A stretch of DNA of 64,000 nt from a virus. The stretch is taken from positions 1 through 64,000 of the IMG/VR virus record IMGVR_UViG_3300020463_000019. The stretch is one strand, 5' to 3'. Position 1 is the first letter of the stretch. Each line of letters opens with the position of its first letter. The notes under the pieces are model-generated. The model did not search any database and was not told the DNA's origin. It was given only the letters and a program-made list of their open reading frames with translations. This document shows, piece after piece, positions 41,518-49,192 of this stretch. Made by a program: the position numbers and the translations under genes.

Positions 41518-42663
41518 ATGTTAGATATATACGTTGATAGCGTTGACCCAAATGAATATTTTACAGTAACCTACAAACTTGAAGGTAACGATTTAAACAG
41601 AGCCGCCTTTGCACTAGCAGTAGGACAAAGTGTAGGTAACCCAAGTGTTCGTAATGAATATGAAACTCCTGAACTTATTGATCAGTATAGTGCTAAAGTA
41701 ATTGGCCACCCAGACAAACTTGCAGGAAAGTTATCAGGAATAGTCAAGATTGCTTGGCCATATAGAATTATTGACTGGGAAACAGATGGCATAGCACAAT
41801 TACTTTGTGTTGTAATGGGTGGACAAATGGACATTGATTATATTCACAGGTGCGAATTATTAGAACTAGATATTGATAGAGACTTGTGTGATGCAGTGGA
41901 ACCACGCTACGGACTTAATGGTATGCGACACTTAACAGGCAACTACAACAAACCGTTGCTGGGTAGTATTGTTAAACCTAAAACAGGATTAACAGGCAAA
42001 GCATTACAAGAAATTGTAAGTGCATTTGTAGAAGGTGGTGTAGACTTTATCAAAGAAGATGAGATTATGGCCAATCCAAGTTGCTTGCCTATTAAAGAAA
42101 GAATATGGCTAGTAGAAGATGTACTAAAAGGTAGCAACGTTGTTTACTGCTACTGCATCAATGCAGATCCCTTGCATGTATTAGACAGAGCAAAGATGGT
42201 AGCAGACAGAGGTGGTAACGGAGTACACATCAACTTTTGGAGTGGACATGGCGTATACAAAAGTATTAACAAACTTGACTTACCAATATACATACACTAT
42301 CAAAAAAGTGGTGACAAAGTATTAAGCAGTACAAAGAATGCTTATAGAATTGCTTGGCCAGTATTGTGTAAACTTGCAAGCCTCAGTGGAGTCGATACTA
42401 TACACACGGGCATGTGGGGTGGATACCTCAGTGACGATGAAAATGAATTGCGGCGGACTATGCTTATGCTAAGTTCAAACAATACTGTACCAGCATTAAG
42501 TTGTGGTATGACTGCTGAACTAATACCTGAAGTAACAAGACGCTTTGGTGTAGACTATCTAGCAAACGTTGGTGGTGCTATACATGAACACCCAAACGGC
42601 TTGACGGCAGGAACAAGAAAATTAAGAGATGCAATTGATAGAGAAGATAGGTCCGTAAGATGA
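41518..42663 (+). CDS. RuBisCO-like protein (form IV type)
   Basis: A 381-residue protein with the large-subunit RuBisCO fold. Loop 1 has GSIVKPKTGL (Lys153 and Lys155, equal to K175 and K177). The metal site GGVDFIKEDE keeps the carbamylated-type Lys179, Asp181 and Glu182. His260 and His296 match H294 and H327, Ser328 matches S379, and Gly352-Gly353 match the phosphate loop. Substitutions include Tyr261 for R295 and Tyr303 for the loop-6 lysine K334, so CO2 fixation is not expected; enolisation or isomerisation of a phosphorylated sugar is likelier. It overlaps the PMM2-like HAD gene by four bases. Confidence 0.85.
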   Translation: MLDIYVDSVDPNEYFTVTYKLEGNDLNRAAFALAVGQSVGNPSVRNEYETPELIDQYSAKVIGHPDKLAGKLSGIVKIAWPYRIIDWETDGIAQLLCVVMGGQMDIDYIHRCELLELDIDRDLCDAVEPRYGLNGMRHLTGNYNKPLLGSIVKPKTGLTGKALQEIVSAFVEGGVDFIKEDEIMANPSCLPIKERIWLVEDVLKGSNVVYCYCINADPLHVLDRAKMVADRGGNGVHINFWSGHGVYKSINKLDLPIYIHYQKSGDKVLSSTKNAYRIAWPVLCKLASLSGVDTIHTGMWGGYLSDDENELRRTMLMLSSNNTVPALSCGMTAELIPEVTRRFGVDYLANVGGAIHEHPNGLTAGTRKLRDAIDREDRSVR

Positions 42664-43361
42664 ATTATGCCTTTGATGTAGATGGAACTCTAGGCGAAGC
42701 AAGACAAATTATGGACCCAGACTTTAAGCGTTGGTTCATGCAATGGATGCGTGGTAAGAACGTTTACTTAGTTACTGGCAGCGATCGTGCCAAAACAGTT
42801 GAACAAATTGGCCAAGACCTTGTTGATAGATGTACAATGTCATTTCAATGTGCAGGTAATAGTGTATGGCAAAACGGTGTAGAAGTTTCTAGCACAAAAC
42901 TCAATGTGCCGCCAGAGATGATTCACTTTCTGGAAGAAAAGGTTGCCGCTACTAGTTACCCGGATCTCTATGGAAATCATATTGAAATCCGTCCTGGGCT
43001 AATCAACTTTAGTATTGTTGGCCGAAACGCTGTCGGTAACCAGAGAGATGATTATTATACTTGGGATCAAAAACACAAAGAGCGTGAGCAGATAGCCGAA
43101 GAGTTTAATAATAGATTTATAGGCTTTGAAGCCGAAGTAGGTGGAAATACAAGTTTGGACATACACTTAAAAGGACGTAACAAAGCACAAGTATATGATG
43201 TTATAGGTGCACCGTTGGTGTTCTTTGGCGATAGAATATTTCCCGGAGGCAATGACTATCCATTGCATTGTAGAATGATTGGTCCACAAGATAAAAGTCA
43301 TCCAGTAACAAGTGCAAGTGAAACTTGGAACTTATTAAAAGAATACTACAACCATGTCTGA
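42660..43361 (+). CDS. HAD-superfamily phosphomannomutase (PMM2-like)
   Basis: A 233-residue HAD enzyme resembling eukaryotic-type phosphomannomutase (about 245 residues). The nucleophile motif FDVDGTLGEARQ lines up with the PMM2 opening, VTGSDRAKTVEQIGQDLVD with motif II, RPGLINFSIVGR with the substrate-binding arginines of the cap, GGNTSLDIHLKG with the cap-to-core return, and FFGDRIFPGGNDYPL with motif IV. It should move phosphate between C6 and C1 of a hexose, supplying the nucleotidyltransferase. The overlap with the RuBisCO-like gene suggests a joint pathway. A simple phosphatase is the alternative. Confidence 0.75.
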   Translation: MNYAFDVDGTLGEARQIMDPDFKRWFMQWMRGKNVYLVTGSDRAKTVEQIGQDLVDRCTMSFQCAGNSVWQNGVEVSSTKLNVPPEMIHFLEEKVAATSYPDLYGNHIEIRPGLINFSIVGRNAVGNQRDDYYTWDQKHKEREQIAEEFNNRFIGFEAEVGGNTSLDIHLKGRNKAQVYDVIGAPLVFFGDRIFPGGNDYPLHCRMIGPQDKSHPVTSASETWNLLKEYYNHV

Positions 43362-44709
43362 GGGCATTGATCCACATGAGATGAAAGCCAAACTCAACAG
43401 GATTGGATCCGGATTCTGCCTAGCAAAGTGGACACAACTTACACTAAATTTACAGAATGGTACTGCACACAGTTGCCATCATCCTCCTGTACACAAGATA
43501 CCTGCAGAAGAATTAAAAGATAATCCAAGCGCCTTACATAATACTAAACACAAAAAAGAACGCAGGAAACAAATGCTCAACGGTGAACGACCAAGCGAGT
43601 GTGACTTTTGTTGGCGAATAGAAGATGCTGACAAAAATGCACTAAGTGATAGGCATTATAAGTCGGCTTTTAGTTGGAGTGCAGACCAGTTTGATCGTAT
43701 AGCATACAGCGATTCAACAGTAGACTATCAACCCTCTTATGTGGAAGTAAGTTTTTCACATGCGTGTAACTTTAAGTGTATGTATTGTTCGCCAAGTATA
43801 AGCACAAGTTGGATGAAAGAAGTAAAACAACATGGTGCCTTCCCTACTACTGATCGTTATAATAACATAGAGTGGATAGAGCAAACTGGAAAGATGCCGA
43901 TACCAACTCGTGAGTACAATCCTTATGTAGAAGCATTTTGGAAGTGGTGGCCTAGCCTATACAAAAGTTTACATACGTTTCGTATTACTGGAGGTGAGCC
44001 ATTGATGAGTAAGGACACGTTCCGTGTTATGGAATGGATACTAGAAACAGCCTCGCCAAATAAAAATCTGTTGTTAGGTATCAATAGTAACTTTGTTGTT
44101 GAACCAAAACTGTTTGAACGTTTTATTAATCTTACACAACAAATGCTTGACAGTAAACGTGTAAGAAAGTTTGAAATTTATACTAGTGCTGAAGCAAGTG
44201 GAGTTCGTGCAGAGTATATTAGATCCGGACTTGACTATCAAAAATTTTTAAGTAACATACATCGTGTGTGCAATTTATTTGGAGCAAGAGAAGATTTTAC
44301 ACTTACTTTCATGTGTACATACAATGCACTAAGTCTAAGTACGTTTACTGAATGGCTAAAAGATTTAGTTGAAGTTCGTAAGCGTTATGGTCTGTATAGC
44401 ATTTATATTGATGTTAGTTATGTACGTTATCCGGACATGATGGATATTAAGATACTTCCTGAATCATTTGAAAAGTATATACATGAGTCTATTGCTTATA
44501 TGGAAGAACAAGAGGCAAACGGATTAATGCACAAAAGCGAAACTGCAAAGTTAAAGCGTATTGTTTCCTATTGGAAAAGTACAAGAACAGTTAATCAGGA
44601 TACTCATCAAAGAAACTTTAAAGCATATACTGCGGAACTTGATAAGCGACGCAATACTTTGTTCTCAGATGTTTTTCCGGAATATAGTGCATGGTATGAC
44701 ACAATTTAA
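43354..44709 (+). CDS. Radical SAM enzyme with N-terminal Cys module, copy 1
   Basis: A 451-residue enzyme. The iron-sulfur motif SHACNFKCMYCSPS (CxxxCxxC, near residues 135-142) is followed by FRITGGEPLM, the GGE motif that helps bind S-adenosylmethionine. Before the barrel is a module of about 90 residues with paired cysteines (SCHHPP and CDFCWRIEDADKNALSDRHY), the arrangement also seen in the three enzymes at 54461, 55888 and 57228. It lies about 8 kb before the main array and overlaps the PMM2-like gene by eight bases. Substrate is unknown. Confidence 0.85.
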   Translation: MSEGIDPHEMKAKLNRIGSGFCLAKWTQLTLNLQNGTAHSCHHPPVHKIPAEELKDNPSALHNTKHKKERRKQMLNGERPSECDFCWRIEDADKNALSDRHYKSAFSWSADQFDRIAYSDSTVDYQPSYVEVSFSHACNFKCMYCSPSISTSWMKEVKQHGAFPTTDRYNNIEWIEQTGKMPIPTREYNPYVEAFWKWWPSLYKSLHTFRITGGEPLMSKDTFRVMEWILETASPNKNLLLGINSNFVVEPKLFERFINLTQQMLDSKRVRKFEIYTSAEASGVRAEYIRSGLDYQKFLSNIHRVCNLFGAREDFTLTFMCTYNALSLSTFTEWLKDLVEVRKRYGLYSIYIDVSYVRYPDMMDIKILPESFEKYIHESIAYMEEQEANGLMHKSETAKLKRIVSYWKSTRTVNQDTHQRNFKAYTAELDKRRNTLFSDVFPEYSAWYDTI

Positions 44710-45886
44710 TCAAATTTATATAAATAACATTGTAGATGGTTTAAACGATATGGTTATAGATGCAACGTCTATAACGCCAGCAGTATCAGCTACTGGAACA
44801 ATTTCTATCAAACAAACCTTAAAAAGTCTACTTAAAAATCAAGATAATCCCTATTTTATTTTAAATGGGCCATGCGAATGGTTTGAGTCTTGGTCGGATT
44901 CTAGGATTAACTTCTCAGGCCAAACAGTTGATTTCTTCTTATATGAAGTTTTGCATGTTTGGAATAACAACAAAAGATGGGATTGCCCGGAAGGTGTTAT
45001 AAATGAAGATTGTGTTATCAACGAGTTTGAAATGGTCGATCGTTGGTGCAAAAAACATAATTGTTCATATAGGATATTTGTTAACGAATTTAACATGCTC
45101 CAATCACTCCAAAATACAAAATACGCTAACCGGGCAATCCAACACTTAGATACTTTTAGTCTAGCATATTATACAAACATTAAAGATGCTGACACAACAA
45201 ATCTAAAACATAATATTTCATATAAACTAAATTGCTTTACATATCGATGGGATCAGATTCGAATGTTAGCATCAGCATGGCTTACAGGAAGAAATGATTG
45301 TATAGTCACACACTATCACAAAACTGCCGGGGTTAAATACAAGTGGCCAATTAAGGATAGCATACATTGGCAAAAATTAATTAACAAAAGAAACTTACTA
45401 CAATGTATTGGTCCTCTTGCCCTTGAGAAACATTTAACAGAAAAGTTTGACCCAGCAGAGCATGTGTTGCCAGTTACAAAAGAACACTTAACTACAGACT
45501 CAATTGAGGACTACTACCTTAAAAGTTTTGCTAGTTTAGTATGTGAAACAAACTACGAATATCCATGGGGACAACTAAGCGAAAAAACTATTAACGCTAT
45601 ACGATTTGAAAATGCATTCATATTACTTGCAGGGCCTGGTAGTTTGGAACAAGCAAAGTCCTGGGGCTTTAAAACTTTTAACCAATGGTGGGATGAAAGT
45701 TATGATACAATAATCAATCCATGTCAGCGTATGGACGCAGTATTAAACATAGTTGATACTATTTTGAATTATACATATGACGAGCTCCAAGAAATTAAAA
45801 AGCAAATGGCTCCTACACTTTTACATAATAGAAATATAATTCGCACAGGTGAGTTAAGACAAAACATAATGAAGGAAATAATATGA
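44696..45886 (+). CDS. Putative transferase with DESYD-type C-terminal motif
   Basis: A 396-residue protein. The ATG at 44696 overlaps the previous stop by 14 bases; a longer reading from 44561 would overlap by 149 and is unlikely. No motif was seen in the first 280 residues. Near residue 300 are QLSEKTINAIRFENAFILLA, GPGSLEQAKSWGFKTFNQWW and DESYD, a set found in uncharacterised glycosyltransferase-like proteins of phages and capsule clusters. It has several conserved-looking cysteines (GPCEWF, CPEG, CVIN). Sugar transfer is the leading guess, with no direct evidence. Confidence 0.5.
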   Translation: MTQFNQIYINNIVDGLNDMVIDATSITPAVSATGTISIKQTLKSLLKNQDNPYFILNGPCEWFESWSDSRINFSGQTVDFFLYEVLHVWNNNKRWDCPEGVINEDCVINEFEMVDRWCKKHNCSYRIFVNEFNMLQSLQNTKYANRAIQHLDTFSLAYYTNIKDADTTNLKHNISYKLNCFTYRWDQIRMLASAWLTGRNDCIVTHYHKTAGVKYKWPIKDSIHWQKLINKRNLLQCIGPLALEKHLTEKFDPAEHVLPVTKEHLTTDSIEDYYLKSFASLVCETNYEYPWGQLSEKTINAIRFENAFILLAGPGSLEQAKSWGFKTFNQWWDESYDTIINPCQRMDAVLNIVDTILNYTYDELQEIKKQMAPTLLHNRNIIRTGELRQNIMKEII

Positions 45887-47028
45887 ATATTGGATGGCTT
45901 GGATTAGGCAAGTTAGGTATGCCTTGTGCAGAAGTTATAGCAGACAAAGGGCATAGTGTATTTGGATATGATGTAGAACCAGTAAAGAGTAAAAAGGTTA
46001 CAGTCGTAGATCATCCTAGTAGAGCAGTACGTGATATGGATTTTGTTTTTGTTGCAGTACAAACTCCACATGATCCACTATACGGTGGAGAACAACCAAT
46101 TACACATTTACCAAACAAAGACTTTGGACTCGACAGTGTTAAAGAAGTATTAAGTACTATTGATGCATATGCAACAAAAGATACTATTGTTGTATTGATT
46201 AGTACAGTATTACCTGGCACTACTAGGCGTGAGTTTGCAAATTTAATTACCAAAGGTAGACTGATTTACAATCCATACTTAATTGCAATGGGTACAGTAG
46301 AATGGGATATGGTTAATCCAGATATGGTTATTGTTGGTGGTGAAAAGCCTAATGATACTGATGCTAAAAAATTAATAAAATTTTATAAAACTATAATGGA
46401 AAATGATCCACACTATAACATTGGTACTTGGGAAGAAGGTGAAGCAACAAAAATATTCTACAATACATTTATCAGTGCAAGACTTAGTTTGGTTAATATG
46501 ATACAAGACGTTGCACAACGTACAGGTAATATGAATGTTGATGTAGTAACAAACAGTTTATCAAATGCAGGCAAACGTATTACAAGTGCCGCATATATGA
46601 AAGCAGGAATGGGTGATGGTGGCCCATGTCATCCTAGAGATAATATAGCATTAAGATGGTTAGCAGATAGATTAGATTTAGGATATAATTTATTTGATGC
46701 TATTGCACATAGTAGAGAAGTACAAGCAAAGCACTTGGCTACAGAACTATTAAAGCATAGTCCTCGTATTGCATTAACAAGTACAAGTTACAAAGATAGT
46801 GTAGAAATTGAAACAGGAAGTTATGCACTATTAGTTGCACATTATGTAAAAGAACAAGGTGGACTGATTGTTGATATTGATAATATGGCAGGAGTCATAC
46901 TTCGCGTACATGAAAAAGATAAATTCAAAACAAAAGACTTTGACATTGTAGTAGATCCATGGCGTACATATAAATCAACAAACCCAACAGTAAAGGTTAT
47001 ACACTATGGTAATACTAGACAAGTATGA
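45883..47028 (+). CDS. UDP-sugar 6-dehydrogenase family protein
   Basis: A 381-residue member of the UDP-glucose/GDP-mannose dehydrogenase family, which oxidises the C6 hydroxyl of an NDP-sugar to a carboxylate in two NAD-dependent steps. The N terminus has GWLGLGKLGMP (NAD site); VVLISTVLPGTTRREF fits the conserved STVxPGT segment, and GMGDGGPCHPRDN holds the catalytic Cys near residue 249 (family pattern GGxCFPKD). It is shorter than typical enzymes (about 430 residues), mainly at the C-terminal nucleotide domain. The ATGA overlap ties it to the putative transferase upstream. Confidence 0.85.
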   Translation: MNIGWLGLGKLGMPCAEVIADKGHSVFGYDVEPVKSKKVTVVDHPSRAVRDMDFVFVAVQTPHDPLYGGEQPITHLPNKDFGLDSVKEVLSTIDAYATKDTIVVLISTVLPGTTRREFANLITKGRLIYNPYLIAMGTVEWDMVNPDMVIVGGEKPNDTDAKKLIKFYKTIMENDPHYNIGTWEEGEATKIFYNTFISARLSLVNMIQDVAQRTGNMNVDVVTNSLSNAGKRITSAAYMKAGMGDGGPCHPRDNIALRWLADRLDLGYNLFDAIAHSREVQAKHLATELLKHSPRIALTSTSYKDSVEIETGSYALLVAHYVKEQGGLIVDIDNMAGVILRVHEKDKFKTKDFDIVVDPWRTYKSTNPTVKVIHYGNTRQV

Positions 47029-47524
47029 GTACGAACCATTAACATTCACACCCACCTGGGATGATGAATTTAAAAAATTTCCTTACAAGAGACAACCGTT
47101 TGGTGATTTTGATCAGTTAGCAAAATGGCATAGATTAGGATTTACACATAAAAACTTTACAGGTGAAATGTGTCCTGATCAAAGTATTACACCAGAATGG
47201 GCAAAAAATATTGGTAAGGTTCTTGCCTGGAAGGATTGTGGTTATACTTTCTATCGTATGCAAGTTGGTGATATACTTCCGCCACATGCAGATCATTTTA
47301 ACAAGTACAAGGAACTATTTCATATTGCAGACAGTGAAGATGTAATGCGTTGTATAGTTTTCTTGGAGGATAAAAAACCAGGACACATGAGTGAGTTTCA
47401 AGGACTAGGCGTAGGTGATTGGCACCGAGGAGATGCAATTGCTTGGAGAGGAACTGTAGAACACAGTGCATTGAATATAGGATATGAACCAAGATACACA
47501 TTACAAATTACTGGACATGCTTGA
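47006..47524 (+). CDS. Fe(II)/2-oxoglutarate-dependent oxygenase-like protein
   Basis: A 172-residue double-stranded beta-helix protein. DILPPHADHFNKY supplies the HxD pair, and VEHSALNIGYEPRYTLQI supplies the distal His and the Arg that would bind 2-oxoglutarate. DWHRGDAIAWRG is the usual turn before the second His. This is the layout of small asparaginyl/aspartyl-hydroxylase-type oxygenases common in phages. It overlaps its neighbours by 23 and 8 bases. It could hydroxylate a sugar, an amino acid side chain or a peptide. Confidence 0.7.
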   Translation: MVILDKYEYEPLTFTPTWDDEFKKFPYKRQPFGDFDQLAKWHRLGFTHKNFTGEMCPDQSITPEWAKNIGKVLAWKDCGYTFYRMQVGDILPPHADHFNKYKELFHIADSEDVMRCIVFLEDKKPGHMSEFQGLGVGDWHRGDAIAWRGTVEHSALNIGYEPRYTLQITGHA

Positions 47525-48215
47525 GTATGATGAACTTGATATATTAAAACGCATGGGTTATACATGGAATGACCCGTACGATATTATATACAAGTTTGAA
47601 GATGCATTGTCTGAATATACTAAAGCACCTTATGTTGTGACAACAGATTGTTGTACACATGCAATGGAGTTATGTTTTCGTTGGCTGGCTTATAATAATC
47701 AAATGCCAGCACAGGTAACAATACCTGAACATACATATCTTAGTGTTCCAATGATGTTAGCCAAACTTGATATTAAATTTAATTTTACACAAAATAATTG
47801 GTTAGGCGAATATCAATTAAGTGGTAGTCCTATATGGGATAGTGCAAGGTTATTAGCAGAAGGTATGTATAAACTACCTGGCTACTATCAATGTTTAAGT
47901 TTTGGAATAGGAAAACCATTGACAATTGGTCGCGGAGGTGCTATACTATTAGATAGTAAAGAAGCCTATGAATGGCTTAGTCGTGCAAGAAGCGACGGTA
48001 GAGATTTAAAAATAAAACCATGGAACAATCAAACATTTGATTTCATTGGTTATCATTATAATATGACAGTAGAACAAGCCGCAAAAGGTTTAATCATGTT
48101 GGATACATATGAAACTAACTTTGACTTCTTTGAAGACCCAATGTTACTATATCCAAATTTAAGTGAATGCGTAGGTGAAATAAATGATCATACAGACACA
48201 CAACGAATGGGATAA
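47517..48215 (+). CDS. DegT/DnrJ/EryC1-type aminotransferase, short
   Basis: A 232-residue PLP enzyme candidate for adding an amino group to a keto sugar. TTDCCTHAMELCFRWL resembles the SCT-HALEL phosphate-binding segment, IPEHTYLSVPMM the PxxTF segment, Asp108 in WDSARLLAEG contacts the PLP ring, and Lys133 in SFGIGKPLTIGRGGAIL is the Schiff-base lysine. GYHYNMTVEQAAKGLIMLD fits the GxNxRM-EQAA helix. Usual length is about 370 residues, so the C-terminal domain is largely missing. ATG at 47517 was chosen; 47484 would add 11 residues and a longer overlap. Confidence 0.75.
   Translation: MLEYDELDILKRMGYTWNDPYDIIYKFEDALSEYTKAPYVVTTDCCTHAMELCFRWLAYNNQMPAQVTIPEHTYLSVPMMLAKLDIKFNFTQNNWLGEYQLSGSPIWDSARLLAEGMYKLPGYYQCLSFGIGKPLTIGRGGAILLDSKEAYEWLSRARSDGRDLKIKPWNNQTFDFIGYHYNMTVEQAAKGLIMLDTYETNFDFFEDPMLLYPNLSECVGEINDHTDTQRMG
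47919..47947 (+). promoter_or_regulatory. Possible internal sigma70 promoter
   Basis: TTGACA and TATACT are separated by 17 bases inside the aminotransferase gene. If active it would drive the amidinotransferase and carbamoyltransferase genes, beginning about 235 bases downstream. It overlaps coding sequence for the PLP lysine region, so a chance match is quite possible. Confidence 0.3.
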
Positions 48216-49191
48216 ACTAAACAGTATCGTATTAGGAGATGTTGCAGGAGCAAGGTTTCCAAAATATGATGATGTGTTTACTCGAGTAGCCAAAGGAAGT
48301 TCTTGGACTGAAACTGCACAACCTGTAGGTCCTATTAGCCAAGTAGTTATAGAAGAAACTAAAGTAGAATTAGACTTTATGAAACAAACACTTGAACAAG
48401 CAGGTGTTACTGTATACCGTCCAAGGCAATTAGACTTTCAGCAAGTTGTGCATGGTTATAGATACTTCAGTGATGGTATGTATAATTATTGTCCACGAGA
48501 TGTAATATTAATTATAGGCAACTATGTAATTGAAACTCCTTGCTTATTTCATAGTAGACAACATGAAGGTGAAGCATACCGAGATATACGCTACAGTGGA
48601 TTAGAACAAGGTTGTAAATGGATCAGTGCTCCTCAGCATAACTTACCTGCTCATGAAGTATTTGATGCTGATGGTAACCTAACTGAAAAGACCCCAATCT
48701 TTGATGCGGCTAATGTAATGCGTTTTGGAAAAGATATATTATATTTAAAAAGTCAAACAGGGAATGCCGCTGGTGCTAGATGGCTTAGTACAGTACTAGG
48801 ATCTGAATATACTGTACATGTATGGGATAAAGTATATGCATACGCACATATTGACAGTACTATTTCCGCACTCAATGAAGAAACTATTTTACTTAACAAA
48901 CCAAGAATTAAAACTGCTGGGCAACTTCCTAAGTTTCTTAGACAGAAAAAGAAAATATGGCTGAGCGAAATTGAGCATACTGACTTCCATGTTTATCCTT
49001 ATGCAAGTAAATGGATTGGAATGAATGTGCTTAGTATTAATCCAACTACTGTGATGGTAGATCCAAGACAAACATCATTAATCAAAAGATTAGAAAAAGA
49101 AAAGTTTGATATTGCACCAGTGCAACTAACACATAGTAGAACACTTGGTGGTGGACATCATTGTTGTACATTAGACTTACACAGAGGATAA
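48184..49191 (+). CDS. Amidinotransferase (glycine/inosamine amidinotransferase family)
   Basis: A 335-residue enzyme expected to move an amidino group, typically from arginine, to an amine. The triad-type positions are visible: FDAANVMRFGKDILYLKSQ with Asp174, AHIDSTISALN with His222, and TLGGGHHCCTLDLHR with Cys327, matching the GGGFHCWT active-site turn of the family. Length is slightly below human AGAT (about 385). In bacteria the family includes StrB1, which makes the guanidino groups of streptomycin. It overlaps the aminotransferase gene by 32 bases, so the amine it acts on may be made by its neighbour. Confidence 0.85.
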   Translation: MIIQTHNEWDKLNSIVLGDVAGARFPKYDDVFTRVAKGSSWTETAQPVGPISQVVIEETKVELDFMKQTLEQAGVTVYRPRQLDFQQVVHGYRYFSDGMYNYCPRDVILIIGNYVIETPCLFHSRQHEGEAYRDIRYSGLEQGCKWISAPQHNLPAHEVFDADGNLTEKTPIFDAANVMRFGKDILYLKSQTGNAAGARWLSTVLGSEYTVHVWDKVYAYAHIDSTISALNEETILLNKPRIKTAGQLPKFLRQKKKIWLSEIEHTDFHVYPYASKWIGMNVLSINPTTVMVDPRQTSLIKRLEKEKFDIAPVQLTHSRTLGGGHHCCTLDLHRG

Positions 49192-49192
49192 T

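Noticed and set aside
41171-43361. Methionine salvage set (cupin as MtnD, RuBisCO-like as MtnW, HAD as MtnX)
   Set aside because: The HAD protein reads as PMM2-like along its length, the cupin lacks the acireductone dioxygenase pattern, and no other salvage gene is nearby.
44720-44727. Late promoter box ATAAATAA
   Set aside because: It lies inside a coding region, 24 bases after the likely start, and no start codon follows at the usual distance.
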